Both the position numbers and the translations under genes were made by a program. Under the pieces are notes generated by a model. It was not told the DNA's origin. It made no database searches and saw only the letters and a program-made list of their open reading frames with translations. From contig NZ_CP013022.1 in the NCBI RefSeq assembly GCF_001653955.1, positions 1,476,769 to 1,540,768 on the forward strand: 64,000 bases of DNA, in the 5' to 3' direction. The stretch is from Francisella persica ATCC VR-331. GTDB taxonomy: Bacteria; Pseudomonadota; Gammaproteobacteria; Francisellales; Francisellaceae. Positions 38,848-50,189 of the stretch are shown in pieces (the first letter of the stretch is position 1; every line of letters starts with the position of its first letter).

Positions 38848-40665
38848 ATGATTGAAAATTTAAGAAATATTGCAATTATTGCACACGTTGACCATGGTAA
38901 AACAACCATAGTTGACAAATTATTACAACAATCTGGAACACTTAAAACACGTGAGGCGGAAGTTGAAAGAGTTATGGACTCAAATGATATTGAAAAAGAA
39001 AGAGGAATCACAATCTTAGCTAAAAACACTGCTCTTAAGTGGAATGATTATAGAATCAACATAGTAGATACCCCAGGCCATGCTGACTTTGGTGGTGAAG
39101 TTGAGCGTGTACTTTCAATGGTAGACTCTGTATTACTATTAGTTGATGCCGTTGATGGACCTATGCCTCAAACTAGATTTGTAACTGAAAAAGCTTTTGA
39201 AAAAGGTCTAAAGCCTATAGTTGTAATTAACAAAATTGATAGATATGGTGCACGACCTGACTGGGTTGTTGATCAAGTTTTTGATTTATTTGATAGATTA
39301 GGTGCAACTGATGAGCAATTAGATTTCCCTGTTATATATTCTTCTGCAATTAATGGTTGGGCAACTAATGATATTAATCAAAAAAAAAATGATATGACTG
39401 ACCTTTTCAAAGCTATAGTTGAAAATGTTGAGCATCCTAATGTTGATGAACATGGTCCATTCCAAATGCAAATATCTTCACTAGATTATTCAAACTTCAC
39501 TGGAACTATCAGTATTGGCCGTATCCAGAGAGGTAAAATCAAGACAAATACTCCTGTAACAATTGTAAATGCTGCTGGTGAGAAAAGAAAGGGACGCGTG
39601 CTACAAATATTAGGTTACCTTGGACTTGAGCGTAATGAAGTACCAGAAGCTAGTGCTGGTGATATAGTTTGCGTAACAGGTATAAGAGGTCTAAAAATTT
39701 CTGATACATTATGTAATCCAGAGCATGTTGAAGCCTTGCCTGCACTTTCTGTAGATGAGCCAACTATTAGTATGACATTCCAAGTTAATAACTCCCCTTT
39801 TGCTGGTAAAGAAGGTAAGTTTGTAACATCGCGACAAATCAAAGAAAGACTCGAAAAAGAACTTATTCACAATGTTGCTCTAAGAGTTGAGCAGCTAGAT
39901 GATCCTGATAAGTTCAAAGTTTCTGGTCGTGGTGAATTACATTTATCAATCTTACTTGAGAACATGCGTCGTGAAGGCTTTGAAATTGCAGTATCGCGCC
40001 CACAAGTAATTTTTAAATATATCAATGGTGAAAAGCATGAACCATACGAACAAGCTATTATAGATATTGATGAAGAGCATCAAGGTGCTGTCATGGAAAA
40101 AATGGCCTTACACCAAGGCGAGCTTAAAAATATGAAGCTAGATGGTAAAGGTCGTGTCAAACTTGAATTTATAATTCCTTCACGTGGTTTGATAGGTTTC
40201 CATACAGAATTCCTAACTATTACATCAGGTTCAGGTATCTTAAATAAAGTATTTATCCACTATGGGCCGATGAAAAAACAAACTCTTGGAAATCGTCAAA
40301 ATGGTACTTTAGTTTCAATGATATCTGGTAAGGCTTTAGCTTTTGCTCTATTTAACCTACAAGAGCGTGGCAGAATATTTATCGGCCATGGTACTGATGT
40401 TTATGAAGGTATGATTATCGGGATTCATAACAAAGACAATGATCTTGTCGTAAATCCCTGTAAATGTAAGCAACTTACTAATATCCGTGCTTCTGGCAAA
40501 GATGAAACTGTAACTCTAGTACCACCAATTAAGCTTACTCTTGAGCGTGCTTTAGAATTTATCGCAGATGATGAACTTATTGAAATTACACCAAAATCCA
40601 TTAGATTAAGAAAAAAACACCTAACAGAATCAGACCGTAAAAAAGCTTCTCGTGGTGCTATTTAA
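38848..40665 (+). CDS. typA: Translational GTPase TypA/BipA
   Basis: A 605-residue ribosome-binding GTPase related to EF-G/LepA. It helps 50S assembly and growth under stress or cold. G1 AHVDHGKTT (about 11-19), G3 DTPGHADF (about 73-80), G4 NKID (about 127-130), then domain II, EF-G-like domains and the BipA-specific C-terminal domain ([30 protein letters not shown]). Length is standard. Preceded by AGGTAA as a ribosome-binding site. Confidence 0.98.
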   Translation: MIENLRNIAIIAHVDHGKTTIVDKLLQQSGTLKTREAEVERVMDSNDIEKERGITILAKNTALKWNDYRINIVDTPGHADFGGEVERVLSMVDSVLLLVDAVDGPMPQTRFVTEKAFEKGLKPIVVINKIDRYGARPDWVVDQVFDLFDRLGATDEQLDFPVIYSSAINGWATNDINQKKNDMTDLFKAIVENVEHPNVDEHGPFQMQISSLDYSNFTGTISIGRIQRGKIKTNTPVTIVNAAGEKRKGRVLQILGYLGLERNEVPEASAGDIVCVTGIRGLKISDTLCNPEHVEALPALSVDEPTISMTFQVNNSPFAGKEGKFVTSRQIKERLEKELIHNVALRVEQLDDPDKFKVSGRGELHLSILLENMRREGFEIAVSRPQVIFKYINGEKHEPYEQAIIDIDEEHQGAVMEKMALHQGELKNMKLDGKGRVKLEFIIPSRGLIGFHTEFLTITSGSGILNKVFIHYGPMKKQTLGNRQNGTLVSMISGKALAFALFNLQERGRIFIGHGTDVYEGMIIGIHNKDNDLVVNPCKCKQLTNIRASGKDETVTLVPPIKLTLERALEFIADDELIEITPKSIRLRKKHLTESDRKKASRGAI

Positions 40666-40741
40666 TAATAATTAATTTAATATTATTTTTATACTTAACA
40701 AAATTAACATTGAGCTATCAAAAAACTAAGGACTCCTAATA

Positions 40742-41560
40742 ATGAAAAAATTAGAAAATAAAAATAGCTTTAGTTACAGGTGCTTCTAGAAGAATAGGTA
40801 GATAAATAGCAGAATTATTTACTAATGAGAATGCTGTAGTTATTTTTCTAATATCAACGATAGTTTAGGTAGTAGTGTTATCAAAAGTACTGTACCTGAA
40901 AATATTAATTATTATATGTCAGTATGAGGATAATTGGATAGAAGTTTACAAATATATTAAAGCTAAATTTAGTAAATTAGATATTTTGAGTTAATAATAC
41001 AGGAATTACAAGTTTATAGAAAGTGCTGGTCCACATAATCCTGAAGACTTAGATATGACTTCTTGGCAAAAAGTACATCCTGTGAATTATAATGGAGTAG
41101 CCTTAGAATTTAAATATGCTATTAAACTTATGAAAGAAAAAGAATGTAGAAGTATAGTTAATATTTCTTAACTATCTGTTGTAAGAATACCCTGTAGCAT
41201 ATACTTCAAGCAAAGCTTCTGTAAGAAAACATACAAAACAAGTTGCTCTATATTATACTGATATGAGATATAGTATTAGCTAGAATTAAATTCATCATGG
41301 AGCTATCTTGACATAATGTTGGATGAAATGCTACCTAAAGACGAAAATCACAAACAAAAATCAATAAGAACTACTAATTATATTCTTATAAAAGTCATGA
41401 GAGAAGCTCAAGATGTAGCTTATGCAGCATTATATTTGGCATAATATGAATCAAAATATGTTACAGTTATTGAGTTAAATGTAGATGAGGTAATTCTTGC
41501 TGGTAGCTCATCCAAAAAAAGTGTAATAACTACTTATTCAAATTTTAATATAAAATAATG
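40742..41560 (+). pseudogene. Decayed short-chain dehydrogenase/reductase
   Basis: The start after an AAGGACTCC-type site reads KIALVTGASRRIG, the Rossmann TGxxxGIG region. Later pieces (SKLDILVNN near 40985, MKEKECRSIVNIS near 41140, YASSKASV-like ILQAKLL near 41200) follow the SDR order. At least eight frame changes or stops break it. The substrate cannot be inferred. Confidence 0.7.
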
Positions 41561-41569
41561 AAAAAGCTG

Positions 41570-42305
41570 ATTTTAGTGCTGTTGCAATACTATATCAAAA
41601 AGCTAGACCTAGTATTCCGGTTGAGATTATAAGCTTTCTAAAAGAAAAAATACCCTCTAAATGAAAAAGATTATGATTGAGGTACTGGTAATGGTCAAAT
41701 AGCAATCAAATTAGCTGAATTTATCAATGAGATTCATGCTACTGATACTAGCAGTGCACAACTAGCTAAAGCTTTCAAATATAATAGTATAAAAAATAGT
41801 TTTAAACAGACGATAAGACTAATAGTATGTTTTGCGAATCAAAGTGTGGATCTAATAACGGCTTCACAAGCTGCTCACTAGCTTGATACGACTAAATTTG
41901 AAAAGAATGCACACATACTTAAACCTAATTGAATTAATTGAATTGTAGCTATTTGGGTGTACACCATAATATTATTGTCAACGCTAAGGTTCAAGTTATT
42001 TACCAAGAATTTTATAGCACTATTCGTCCGTACTTCCCACAAGGCAGAGAACATATTAATAACTTTTACAAAGATATCAATACCAATCTACCCAAGCTAG
42101 ATATTCCAAACTTAAACAGCTAAACAAATGAATTTTGATAGTTTTATAAAATATCTCAAATCTTTTTCTGTTTATGCCAAGTACCCCAAAAGTCATAGTA
42201 AATGTCCTATAATTGAACTAGGATTTTATTATAAGTTTAAAAAATCATTGGGAGATAGTAAAAAATTATATACTGTTATTTGGCCAATTATTAAATGTTA
42301 TATTT
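41570..42305 (+). pseudogene. Decayed class I SAM methyltransferase
   Basis: Pieces in order: ADFSAVAILYQKARPSIP, a glycine-rich GTGNGQIAIKLAEF (motif I, near 41680), IHATDTSSAQLAKAF (motif post-I), SVDLITASQAAH, HILKPNGIIAIWVY-like near 41915, and an AEHI/NNFYKDI region. This is the Methyltransferase_11 pattern of small-molecule methyltransferases. Several frameshifts and stops; not functional. Confidence 0.7.
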
Positions 42306-42339
42306 AAAAGACAGACAATATAAAGCTAATACCCAACAG

Positions 42340-44059
42340 CTAAAGCCCCTATCTACGTGGATCTGCTGCACCATAGACATATTACCCACTAGACATTACT
42401 GATTTAGCTGTTCCCAGCAGCATAAGGTACAACATTATTATCCATTTCTTTAAGTAGCTTTATTGTATCTACAGATATACCCTACTACACCTAACTCATC
42501 TGGCCATAATTGACTACGAACACGAGAGTTATTAACAGCTCGCTTGAAGATTCATATTAAAATACAATGATATTTAAAAAATCACTTACAAAGTTGTTGT
42601 AATAATACGGCTACCACTAGGTGAACCTGTAGCTAAGAAATAATTACCATCTATTATCTAATACTATCGTTGGAGTCATTAAACTTAGTGGTCTTTTGTT
42701 TGGTGCAGCTGTATTTGCTTCACCTTGAACTAAACTAAAGACATTTGCTACGCCAACTTTAGCAGCGAAATCATCCATTTCGTTATTTAACAATACAGTA
42801 CCAGGTAACTACAATGCCGTTACCATATGAGTAATTTAGCGTATAAGTGTTTGACCATATTGCCATCTTTATCGACAATACGTAAAATGTGTAGTTTGTA
42901 ATTTCTAATGATCTTTTGGATCTATACTACTAATATATTTGCTATGAATATGCTTATCTGTAATTATTTCTTGAGCAATTTGCTTAGCATATTTTTTAAA
43001 ATAAAAATTTAGCTAAGTCCATCTTGACAAAATCAGTATCACCTAAGGCATTACTATCATTATAAGCATAGCTCATCGCATTACTCATAATATTAATAGT
43101 CTTAGCACTGTTATGACCATAGTCAGCTAATTGGAGATTCTCTAAAATATTTAGAGCTCAATTAGAATTACTCCACCTGAACTTGGTGACGGTATAGAGT
43201 ATATTGTATAACCTTTATATGTACCTTTTAACGGTTGCATCTCTTCATTATAATTTTTAAGATCCTCCAGTGTAATCATCCCACCATTTTTAGCAATACT
43301 ATTAGCTATCTTACGAGCTATTTTTCCTTCATAAAAAGCTGCAATTAATTTTAGACTATTGGCAAGTTCTGACTGTTTTAAAATTTCTCCAACCTAATAT
43401 ACTGAAACATCTTCTTATAAAAAATTTTTATCGCATCAGGAGACTTCTCTAACCATGGTTTCGCAGTTACTAGTGATTAATGAAGATCATAACTTACAGG
43501 GAATTCCCTCTTCGGCTAATTTAGATTCAATTACTTGCTAAGGTTTAATTTAACATATTTTTGTTACACATAAATAAGCCTGCAACCGTACCCATGGATA
43601 CCTGAAGCATTGTATGAACCAGAACTTTACTATAGTTAATATTACCTTTACCATTTGGGAACATATTACAATAAGCTTTTGTTGTAGCTTTTTTCGATAA
43701 TTTTTATGCTGGTTTTTAGGTAAATTAACATAAATCCACCACCAAGATTACATGCTCTTGTAGAGTGACAGTTAAAGCGGAACCAACAGCAACAGCATTA
43801 CCACCTTTGTTTAACTTTGTCTAAGAATTTCAAGACCTACTTTACTTGCTAGAGCTTCTTTAGATGCAACTATAACATGCTTTTTCACAACTGGTTGGGC
43901 AATCTGCATTTCTTCTTAAATGGGGATAAAATCATAACCAGTTGGTAATAATGCAGCAATTAAAGTTAAACTTGGCAAAAAGTATAACAATAACATTAAA
44001 TTTACAGATAGTTTTTCACTAATAACCTCTGATTTTTGAAAAGACAAAAAATAATACAT
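42340..44059 (-). pseudogene. ggt: Decayed gamma-glutamyltransferase
   Basis: On the minus strand a signal-like start at 44059 is followed by KKHVIVASKEALASKVGLEIL, KIARKIANSIAKNGGMITLEDL, KGYTIYSIPSPSSGGVILIEL, TTHF with the nucleophile threonine (near 42885), DDFAAKVGVANVFSLVQGEAN, and KRPLSLMTPTIVLDN. These are the ordered landmarks of GGT. Many stops and frameshifts destroy it. GGT in Francisella releases cysteine-glycine from host glutathione and supports growth inside cells. It follows mnmC by 20 bases and was probably its co-transcribed neighbour. Confidence 0.9.
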
Positions 44060-44078
44060 TAAAGAAACAAAAATAATT

Positions 44079-45284
44079 TTATAAAAACTTTATACCCTTC
44101 TTAAAGCCGCGAATCCAAAAACGCTCTAAAGATAAAGCTTCTAATAATTTATCACAACATGGTGGTGTTTGATTAGTTATTTGTGCAGTTATAATCTTGG
44201 CTGCTAATAATGATGAACATAAACCTTTTGAACCAAAACCTGAAGATACATATAGGCCTTGTTGATATTCAATTTTTGGCATTTTTGCTTTTGGATAGCC
44301 TTTTGATAATGGCTTATAAAAGTCTTGTTCAAACTTAATATAATCAACTAGCTTACCAACTAGTGGTAAATGATCTGATGTCACACATCTTGTAGCTACT
44401 CTTGAATCAACTATATTTATACTTGTTATACTACTACCTAGCATTTCTTTTATTTGAGTTATATTAAAGTTATTATCCCCTTCTCTGATATCTGCATTAG
44501 TATCGCTATTATCACGAAAGGTTGCACCTATAACTTGTAAGTTTTGCTTATAGTTTGGAATTATATAACCCTTATCCATAATAGTTTTTGTGATATCAAA
44601 ACTTTTTTCGATAACTGTTAGTTGACCTTGTGATGGATATACTGGGATTTTTTGGAGTTGAGTTATTTGCTTAAATAGTTGGTATCCGCCTGCAAAAATT
44701 ACAATATCAAAATCTTGGTTAAAATTATCAAATTCTAATTGCCAATTTCCTTTTTGATTTGTACTAATTACGATTAGCTTAGTCTGTAAATTTAATTTCA
44801 CATTTGCTAATTTAAGCCATAGTTGACAAATACTTTTAGGTATTAATGCTAAAGCATTCTGATAATAAATAGCACTTTTTGAAGTAGTTGTATTTATAAG
44901 TTGAGAAACTTGTGTAGCTGATAGTAATTTAGCCACATTTGAATCTATATCTCTATTTGTGAAAATTTTTTGATATCTATGTTGCTCTTTTATATCACTT
45001 AAAAGTTGTATTATCCCTTGATTGCAAATTTCTATGTAATTTCTATACTGATTTATAAAATCTATTAATAAGCTATAACCAAGAGTATGAAATTGATCAG
45101 AAAAGTTATTATCAGAAGTTAAATATGGTGCTAATATACCAGCAAAATTACCTGATGCTTCATGAGCTACTTCACAACTCTTATCAAATATGGTTATATC
45201 AAAGCTAACTGTTTTACTTAATTCATACGCCAATGAACATCCAGCAAGCCCAGCGCCGATAATAGCTATTTTTTTATTTATCAT
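44079..45284 (-). CDS. mnmC: FAD-dependent MnmC oxidase domain, stand-alone
   Basis: A 401-residue FAD oxidoreductase (DAO family). It corresponds to the C-terminal half of E. coli MnmC, which converts cmnm5(s2)U34 to nm5(s2)U34 in tRNA. The FAD-binding GAGLAGCSLAYEL motif is at about 10-22, and the C-terminal DHLPLVGK and GLYVSSGFGSKGLCSSLLAA motifs are typical. The N-terminal methyltransferase half (nm5U to mnm5U) is absent here, though it might be encoded elsewhere. It overlaps rnfH by four bases (ATGA). Its substrate requires MnmE/MnmG, and mnmG is broken in this window. Confidence 0.87.
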   Translation of the reverse strand: MINKKIAIIGAGLAGCSLAYELSKTVSFDITIFDKSCEVAHEASGNFAGILAPYLTSDNNFSDQFHTLGYSLLIDFINQYRNYIEICNQGIIQLLSDIKEQHRYQKIFTNRDIDSNVAKLLSATQVSQLINTTTSKSAIYYQNALALIPKSICQLWLKLANVKLNLQTKLIVISTNQKGNWQLEFDNFNQDFDIVIFAGGYQLFKQITQLQKIPVYPSQGQLTVIEKSFDITKTIMDKGYIIPNYKQNLQVIGATFRDNSDTNADIREGDNNFNITQIKEMLGSSITSINIVDSRVATRCVTSDHLPLVGKLVDYIKFEQDFYKPLSKGYPKAKMPKIEYQQGLYVSSGFGSKGLCSSLLAAKIITAQITNQTPPCCDKLLEALSLERFWIRGFKKGIKFL

Positions 45285-45586
45285 GTTCCAAAAAATCTAA
45301 TACCTTCTTTTTTACGCTTTTGTTCAGCTCTTAGCATACGTGCCTGCTTAGGATCTATAGTTAGATTTCTATAAATTTCTACCCTATCTCTATCTTTTAG
45401 CTTATGATCTAAATCTACTAGCTGGCTATATATACCAACTTTTAAATTCTCAATATCCTCTAACTCTGGATATTTATATGATATTTTAGACAATTTGAGA
45501 GCTTGTCTGACAGTTATAGCTTCGTCAACTTCAACAAAAAAAGACTTTTGCTCATTAGCTAAAGCGTAGAGAACTTCTATTTTCAC
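45281..45586 (-). CDS. rnfH: RnfH/UPF0125 family ubiquitin-like protein
   Basis: A 101-residue beta-grasp protein of the RnfH (YfjF) family: MKIEVLYALANEQKSFFVEV, KVGIYSQLVDLDHKLKDRDRVEIYRNLTIDPK. Function is not settled. It starts with GTG, whose G is shared with the ratA TAG (TAGTG). The ratA-rnfH pair is conserved in gammaproteobacteria. Confidence 0.9.
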   Translation of the reverse strand: MKIEVLYALANEQKSFFVEVDEAITVRQALKLSKISYKYPELEDIENLKVGIYSQLVDLDHKLKDRDRVEIYRNLTIDPKQARMLRAEQKRKKEGIRFFGT

Positions 45587-46017
45587 TATTTATAAACCTC
45601 TTCTGCACGCTTACAAAAAGCATCTAACATCTTATCTGCTAAACCACGAAAAACTTGTCCAAGCGCCATTTCGACAAATTTATTTTCAAAAATGAATTCC
45701 ATATCTAATGAAACTTTACATGAGTTTTCACCTTGTGGCTCAAACTCCCAATCACCAGTTAAGCTTTTAAATGGTCCGTTCATTAAGTTTAGATGAATAT
45801 GCTCATTTTTGACCATTGTATTATGAGTCGCAAAATCAAGTTTGACAAATCCAGACTTTATTTTTAATGATGCTGCTGCTACTGTTTCAGTCTGCTCAAA
45901 GATTTCAATGTCATAACACATTGGCAAAAATTTAGGGTAACTTCTAATATCACTTACAAGCTCATACATTTGTGCAGCACTATAATTTACGAATGCAGAT
46001 TTATTAACCTTATTCAT
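45586..46017 (-). CDS. ratA: RatA/Coq10-like START-domain protein
   Basis: A 143-residue SRPBCC/polyketide-cyclase family protein: MNKVNKSAFVNYSAAQMYEL, SDIRSYPKFLPMC, then a C-terminal VEMALGQVFRGLADKMLDAF helix. E. coli RatA was described as blocking 70S formation, while other members are Coq10-like ubiquinone-binding proteins, and the two cannot be told apart here. Divergent from smpB across 74 bases. Confidence 0.9.
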   Translation of the reverse strand: MNKVNKSAFVNYSAAQMYELVSDIRSYPKFLPMCYDIEIFEQTETVAAASLKIKSGFVKLDFATHNTMVKNEHIHLNLMNGPFKSLTGDWEFEPQGENSCKVSLDMEFIFENKFVEMALGQVFRGLADKMLDAFCKRAEEVYK

Positions 46018-46091
46018 TTATTTAATATTTTGTGATTTGCTGATAGTATATAGACTTACATTGTATATCTTTTATAAAAAATAATAAAGTT

Positions 46092-46565
46092 ATGAGTAAA
46101 CATAAGGTTTCTCCAGCTACTATTACTAAAAATAAAAAAGCTTTGCATGATTATACTATTTTAGAGAAATTTGAAGCTGGAATAGTTCTACAAGGCTGGG
46201 AAGTAAAAAGTATGCGCGCTGGTCAAGTACAAATGGTTGATAGTCATGTGCATATTAAGCATGGTGAAGCATGGCTTTTAAATTGTCTAATTACTCCGTT
46301 ACTATCCGCCTCAACACACGTGGTCGCGGATGCTGCAGCAACGCGTAAATTACTTCTTAATCGCCGTGAGATTGATAAAATCATGGGGAGAATTGAGCAA
46401 AAAGGTTTTACATGTGTACCTCTTGCTATGTATTGGAAAGGTCCGAAAGTAAAAGTAGAAATAGCATTAGCTCAAGGTAAAAAAGTTCATGATAAGCGCC
46501 AAGCACAAAAAGACAAAGATTGGGCACGTGAAAAAGATAGGTTATTTAAAAAGGCTTATAAATAA
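46092..46565 (+). CDS. smpB: SsrA-binding protein SmpB
   Basis: A 157-residue tmRNA partner for trans-translation. The OB-fold core ([19 protein letters not shown]) is followed by the basic C-terminal tail ([20 protein letters not shown]) that mimics the tRNA decoding stem. The tmRNA gene is not in the window. The stop abuts the ttcA ATG. Confidence 0.97.
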   Translation: MSKHKVSPATITKNKKALHDYTILEKFEAGIVLQGWEVKSMRAGQVQMVDSHVHIKHGEAWLLNCLITPLLSASTHVVADAAATRKLLLNRREIDKIMGRIEQKGFTCVPLAMYWKGPKVKVEIALAQGKKVHDKRQAQKDKDWAREKDRLFKKAYK

Positions 46566-47324
46566 ATGACGAAGACTGAGAAAAAACTGCGCCATTATAT
46601 CACGAAAGCTATTGCAGACTATAAGCTTTTTGATAAAGGTAATAAAGTTATGCTTTGCCTATCTGGTGGTAAAGATTCTTTTGGACTTCTAAAAGTCTTA
46701 CATGGTTTAATTAAAGATAAAACTTACGATATTGATCTTCATGTATATACTCTAGATCAGTCTCAACCAGGTTGGGATGATAGTAAACTTAGAAAATACC
46801 TTGATGATTTAGGTATATCTTATGAAATCGAGACAAAAAACACTTATGGAGTGGTTATTGATAAAGTTCCAGATAGTAAAACCTATTGTTCACTATGTTC
46901 TAGGCTTCGTCGTGGTAATATCTACAGATATGCAAAAGAGCATAAAATGGATAAAATAATTCTTGGGCATCATCGTGATGATTTAATTCAATCATTACTA
47001 ATGTCAATACTCTACCAAGGTCAGATTAAATCTATGCCACCAAAATTTATTACTCAAGATGGTGAAAATACCGTCATTCGCCCAATGGTGTTAGTACAAG
47101 AACGCGATCTAATAGAATTTGCTAAAGAAGAGAATTTCCCAATAATTTCGTGTAACCTATGTGGTTTGCAAGAAAATCTCAAAAGAAAGAAAGTCAAAAA
47201 ACTTATTCAAGATTTGGCACATGAGAATCCAAAAGTACCAAGTAATATTCTAAACTCTCTTTCAAATGTATTACCTAGTCATTTGATGGATAAGAGTTTG
47301 TTTGATATAGATGCTAATAAATAG
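46566..47324 (+). CDS. ttcA: tRNA 2-thiocytidine synthase TtcA
   Basis: A 252-residue iron-sulfur PP-loop ATPase that makes s2C32 in tRNA. The SGGKDS loop is at 33-38, and the cluster-binding Cys108 and Cys111 (YCSLCSRLRRG) with a third Cys in ISCNLCGLQ. It is shorter than E. coli TtcA (311) but complete in motifs. Adjacent to smpB without spacer. Confidence 0.94.
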   Translation: MTKTEKKLRHYITKAIADYKLFDKGNKVMLCLSGGKDSFGLLKVLHGLIKDKTYDIDLHVYTLDQSQPGWDDSKLRKYLDDLGISYEIETKNTYGVVIDKVPDSKTYCSLCSRLRRGNIYRYAKEHKMDKIILGHHRDDLIQSLLMSILYQGQIKSMPPKFITQDGENTVIRPMVLVQERDLIEFAKEENFPIISCNLCGLQENLKRKKVKKLIQDLAHENPKVPSNILNSLSNVLPSHLMDKSLFDIDANK

Positions 47325-47329
47325 CTACT

Positions 47330-48401
47330 CTTCCAACTCAATCCCTATAGCTTCAGGCATTCTTGCAATAATCACTACAATCCTATTGAAGCTATAATAG
47401 CATACAATGCTTGTATCATCTGACCAAAATATACAATCAAAATACTTGAAACTAATTGTACAGTTCTGCCTATAGTGCATTACTAACATTATAACCAGGC
47501 AACACCACTAAACCTAAGATGTGTCAGAAATAGCTCATTAATAGCAACTACAAATGGTGCTATTGCAAAATAGCATATTGATGCAACCATATATTCATTT
47601 GTTGAATAGTGCAACGAGCCTTCTAATAAAGATGTATAAATGCCGAGACAATGTCATAAACAATACCTAAATAATCAGCTAAAGTTAATACCACAAATAT
47701 TTAATAAGGATACTCTCTAATAGATGAAACTACTTGGGTATCTTCAAACAGATTACCATGTTTCTCTCTTAGACATTCTGGTTACTCATCTTACCTAAAC
47801 TGTAATATAAGCACTAATATAGTTATTACCATACTAATCACAAAACACAATCTCCATACATAACTATGCATTTGAGATTCTGATAAAAAGCTTGAGAATA
47901 TGAAATACTACCACTGTACCTAAAATACTCCAAAGCCAGGAAAAATGTACAAAATGCTGTAATTAAACCACGCTTTTTATCTGATGCTTGTTCACTTAAG
48001 ATTGCTAGTACGCCATTATACTCACCACCAATCGAGAAGCATTAGTATAATACGTGCAAAAATTATTAGAAGTACGGAAACTATGCCAATTTGCGGATAG
48101 TTTGGATTAAGGCAATAATTGCAGTTGAATTGCCATTAAAGCAACTGTTATAATCAATATTTTTTTACATCCTACTTTAAATCACCTAGATCACCAAAAA
48201 ATATTTCACCGATAACACCATAAAGTAACTAGCAGCAAATATTCCAAATGTTTTAATTGTTAGCACAGTCGAGTTATTATAAGGAAAAAAGCCGCTGAAA
48301 TAAAAACAGTTACATAGGCAAATAGCACAAAATCAAAATACTCTACACTAGTTGCCAAACCAGCAAAGATTACATTTTTATTAGTATATATCCTTGTGCA
48401 T
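47330..48401 (-). pseudogene. Decayed MHS-family (ProP-like) MFS transporter
   Basis: Minus-strand pieces: NVIFAGLATSVEYFDFVLFAY (helix 1, near 48370), a TIKTFGIFAASYF helix 2, and IGGEYNGVLAILSEQASDKKRGLITAF (the loop 4-5 GGEY signature, near 48030-47960). Decayed C-terminal helices follow. Related proteins carry metabolites or osmolytes with protons. Stops and frameshifts throughout. Confidence 0.8.
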
Positions 48402-48495
48402 TTTTTGATAAATTTTAGTTTAGTTTTCGATATATTATAAAATTAAAATTTAATTTGCAAAATAGTAGCATGATTAATAGTAAATAAGTATTAAG

Positions 48496-48696
48496 CTAAG
48501 CTTTTTCAAATTCATCAATAAATTTTTGTGCTGCAGCAATTCTCTCTTTGCATAGCTGATAGCTTTTTGAAGCTTGCTCAAGCATAAATGCTAACTCATC
48601 TAGTAATGCTGGATTATCTTGCTGCTCTTGTAGTTTCTCATTTATCTCTGCCAATATTTCATAGTTTTTTGCGAATCTTTTACTTTGTGTTGCCAT
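48496..48696 (-). CDS. xseB: Exodeoxyribonuclease VII small subunit
   Basis: A 66-residue XseB. The helical core with ALLDELAFMLEQASKSYQLCKERI (about 30-53) wraps the large subunit. It overlaps the end of xseA by 17 bases, so they are coupled. Length is slightly short (E. coli 80). Confidence 0.92.
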   Translation of the reverse strand: MATQSKRFAKNYEILAEINEKLQEQQDNPALLDELAFMLEQASKSYQLCKERIAAAQKFIDEFEKA

Positions 48697-50065
48697 TATT
48701 TTTCACCTCTACTTGTATTTGACCATCTGCATATACTATTTCTAAATTCATGTATTTTTGCGCCTGCTTTTGGCTAGTAACATACTTACCATCATGTGTT
48801 TTAGTTATACTAAATCCTCTTCTCAAAGTAGGCTCAATAGATACCGATAATATCTGCTTATATAAGTATTCACTTGCTTGATTGTAATATTTTATAACAT
48901 TTTTAGCTATGCTTTTTGAGTTATTATATGACTCCTCAAGATTGTGCTGAGAGTTTTTTATAAGGTTTTGAGAATTAGAAATTACATTATCATATTGCAT
49001 ATCTATAGATTTGCCATATAGTTTTATCAAACCTCTGGATATAGATATAACTGCTTTGTAATTATTCTCAATATTTTGGTTAACTTGATATAAATAATGT
49101 TCAATTTTAGTTTTAAAATTATGATACAGTCTATCTAATTGAAGTTTATTTTGGCTTACTGAACTACTCGCAATCTTGAGTATAGCTGCATAATTATATT
49201 TGGCATTTTTAGCATTAGTTATAATTGTATTTGTGATAAAATTTATGACTTTAGATGGTGTATCAAAACTTTTAGTACATATCTCATCTAAAACTGTAGA
49301 ATCGCGCTCATGCCCTATGCCAACCATCACTGGTATTTTACTGTTACAAATACTTTCAGCAGGCACGATATTGTTAAACCAATCAAGATCAGCTTGAGAA
49401 CCTCCACCACGGATAAGTACAATTACATCATAACTATCAGCCTGATGCTGTATTTTAGCAAAAGCTTCGGAGACACTTTTTGCACATTCTACACCTTGCA
49501 TCTTTGCCTCATAAATATCAAACTTGCATAGTCCTAAATTTTGAAGTTTATCAGCTTCTTCAAAAAAATCGCCCTTTCCTGCTGCTGTTATACTTGTAAT
49601 CACAGCAATACTTGTAAAATCATAAGGGATAGCCAGAGACTTATTTTTTTCTAAAATGCGTTTTTTAACTAATTTCTCAAGAATTTCTATTTTGCGAGCT
49701 TGTCTATCACCAAGTGTAAAAGCTGGATCAATATCGATAATATTTAGACTCAGTCCAAAACTGATATGGTAGTTTACTGCAACTTTCATTAAGACTTTCA
49801 TATCAGAACTAAGTTTTTCTCCAGTTGCTAAGCTAAACTTGTTATGAATGTAATCAGCTTTATTTGCCCAACAATTACACCTAACTTTAGCAATAGGATA
49901 CTTACTTATACCATTATGCTCAATAAGTTCACCATAATAGTGTTTTCCAGACTTACGCCATTCAGACAATTCTGCAACTATCCAGAAACCTTCATAGCCA
50001 AAGTTCATTTCTATAGTACTTTTTATAAGTTCAAGAAATTCACTTAATTTTAATGATTGTTGCAT
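48680..50065 (-). CDS. xseA: Exodeoxyribonuclease VII large subunit
   Basis: A 461-residue XseA that degrades single-stranded DNA from both ends. N-terminal OB-fold (FWIVAELSEWRKSGKHYYGEL), then the catalytic region with DVIVLIRGGGSQADLDWFN and GIGHERDSTVLDEI, and a coiled-coil C-terminal half (about 280-420) that is Asn/Lys-rich. Ends PTLRRGFSI as in the family. With SbcB (56176-57624) it provides two single-strand exonucleases in this window. Confidence 0.95.
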   Translation of the reverse strand: MQQSLKLSEFLELIKSTIEMNFGYEGFWIVAELSEWRKSGKHYYGELIEHNGISKYPIAKVRCNCWANKADYIHNKFSLATGEKLSSDMKVLMKVAVNYHISFGLSLNIIDIDPAFTLGDRQARKIEILEKLVKKRILEKNKSLAIPYDFTSIAVITSITAAGKGDFFEEADKLQNLGLCKFDIYEAKMQGVECAKSVSEAFAKIQHQADSYDVIVLIRGGGSQADLDWFNNIVPAESICNSKIPVMVGIGHERDSTVLDEICTKSFDTPSKVINFITNTIITNAKNAKYNYAAILKIASSSVSQNKLQLDRLYHNFKTKIEHYLYQVNQNIENNYKAVISISRGLIKLYGKSIDMQYDNVISNSQNLIKNSQHNLEESYNNSKSIAKNVIKYYNQASEYLYKQILSVSIEPTLRRGFSITKTHDGKYVTSQKQAQKYMNLEIVYADGQIQVEVKNNGNTK

Positions 50066-50189
50066 TGTAGTGTCTACTAATATATTATCTAGTAATTTTC
50101 ACATTCAATCAATTAATATACAAGATTTATTAGCTGTTTAGATACTACATTAGCATAGTTATAAGCAATGATATTTAGAAATGATTCTT

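Noticed and set aside
41938..42123. A 61-codon frame as a small gene
   Set aside because: It is the tail of the decayed SAM methyltransferase in another frame.
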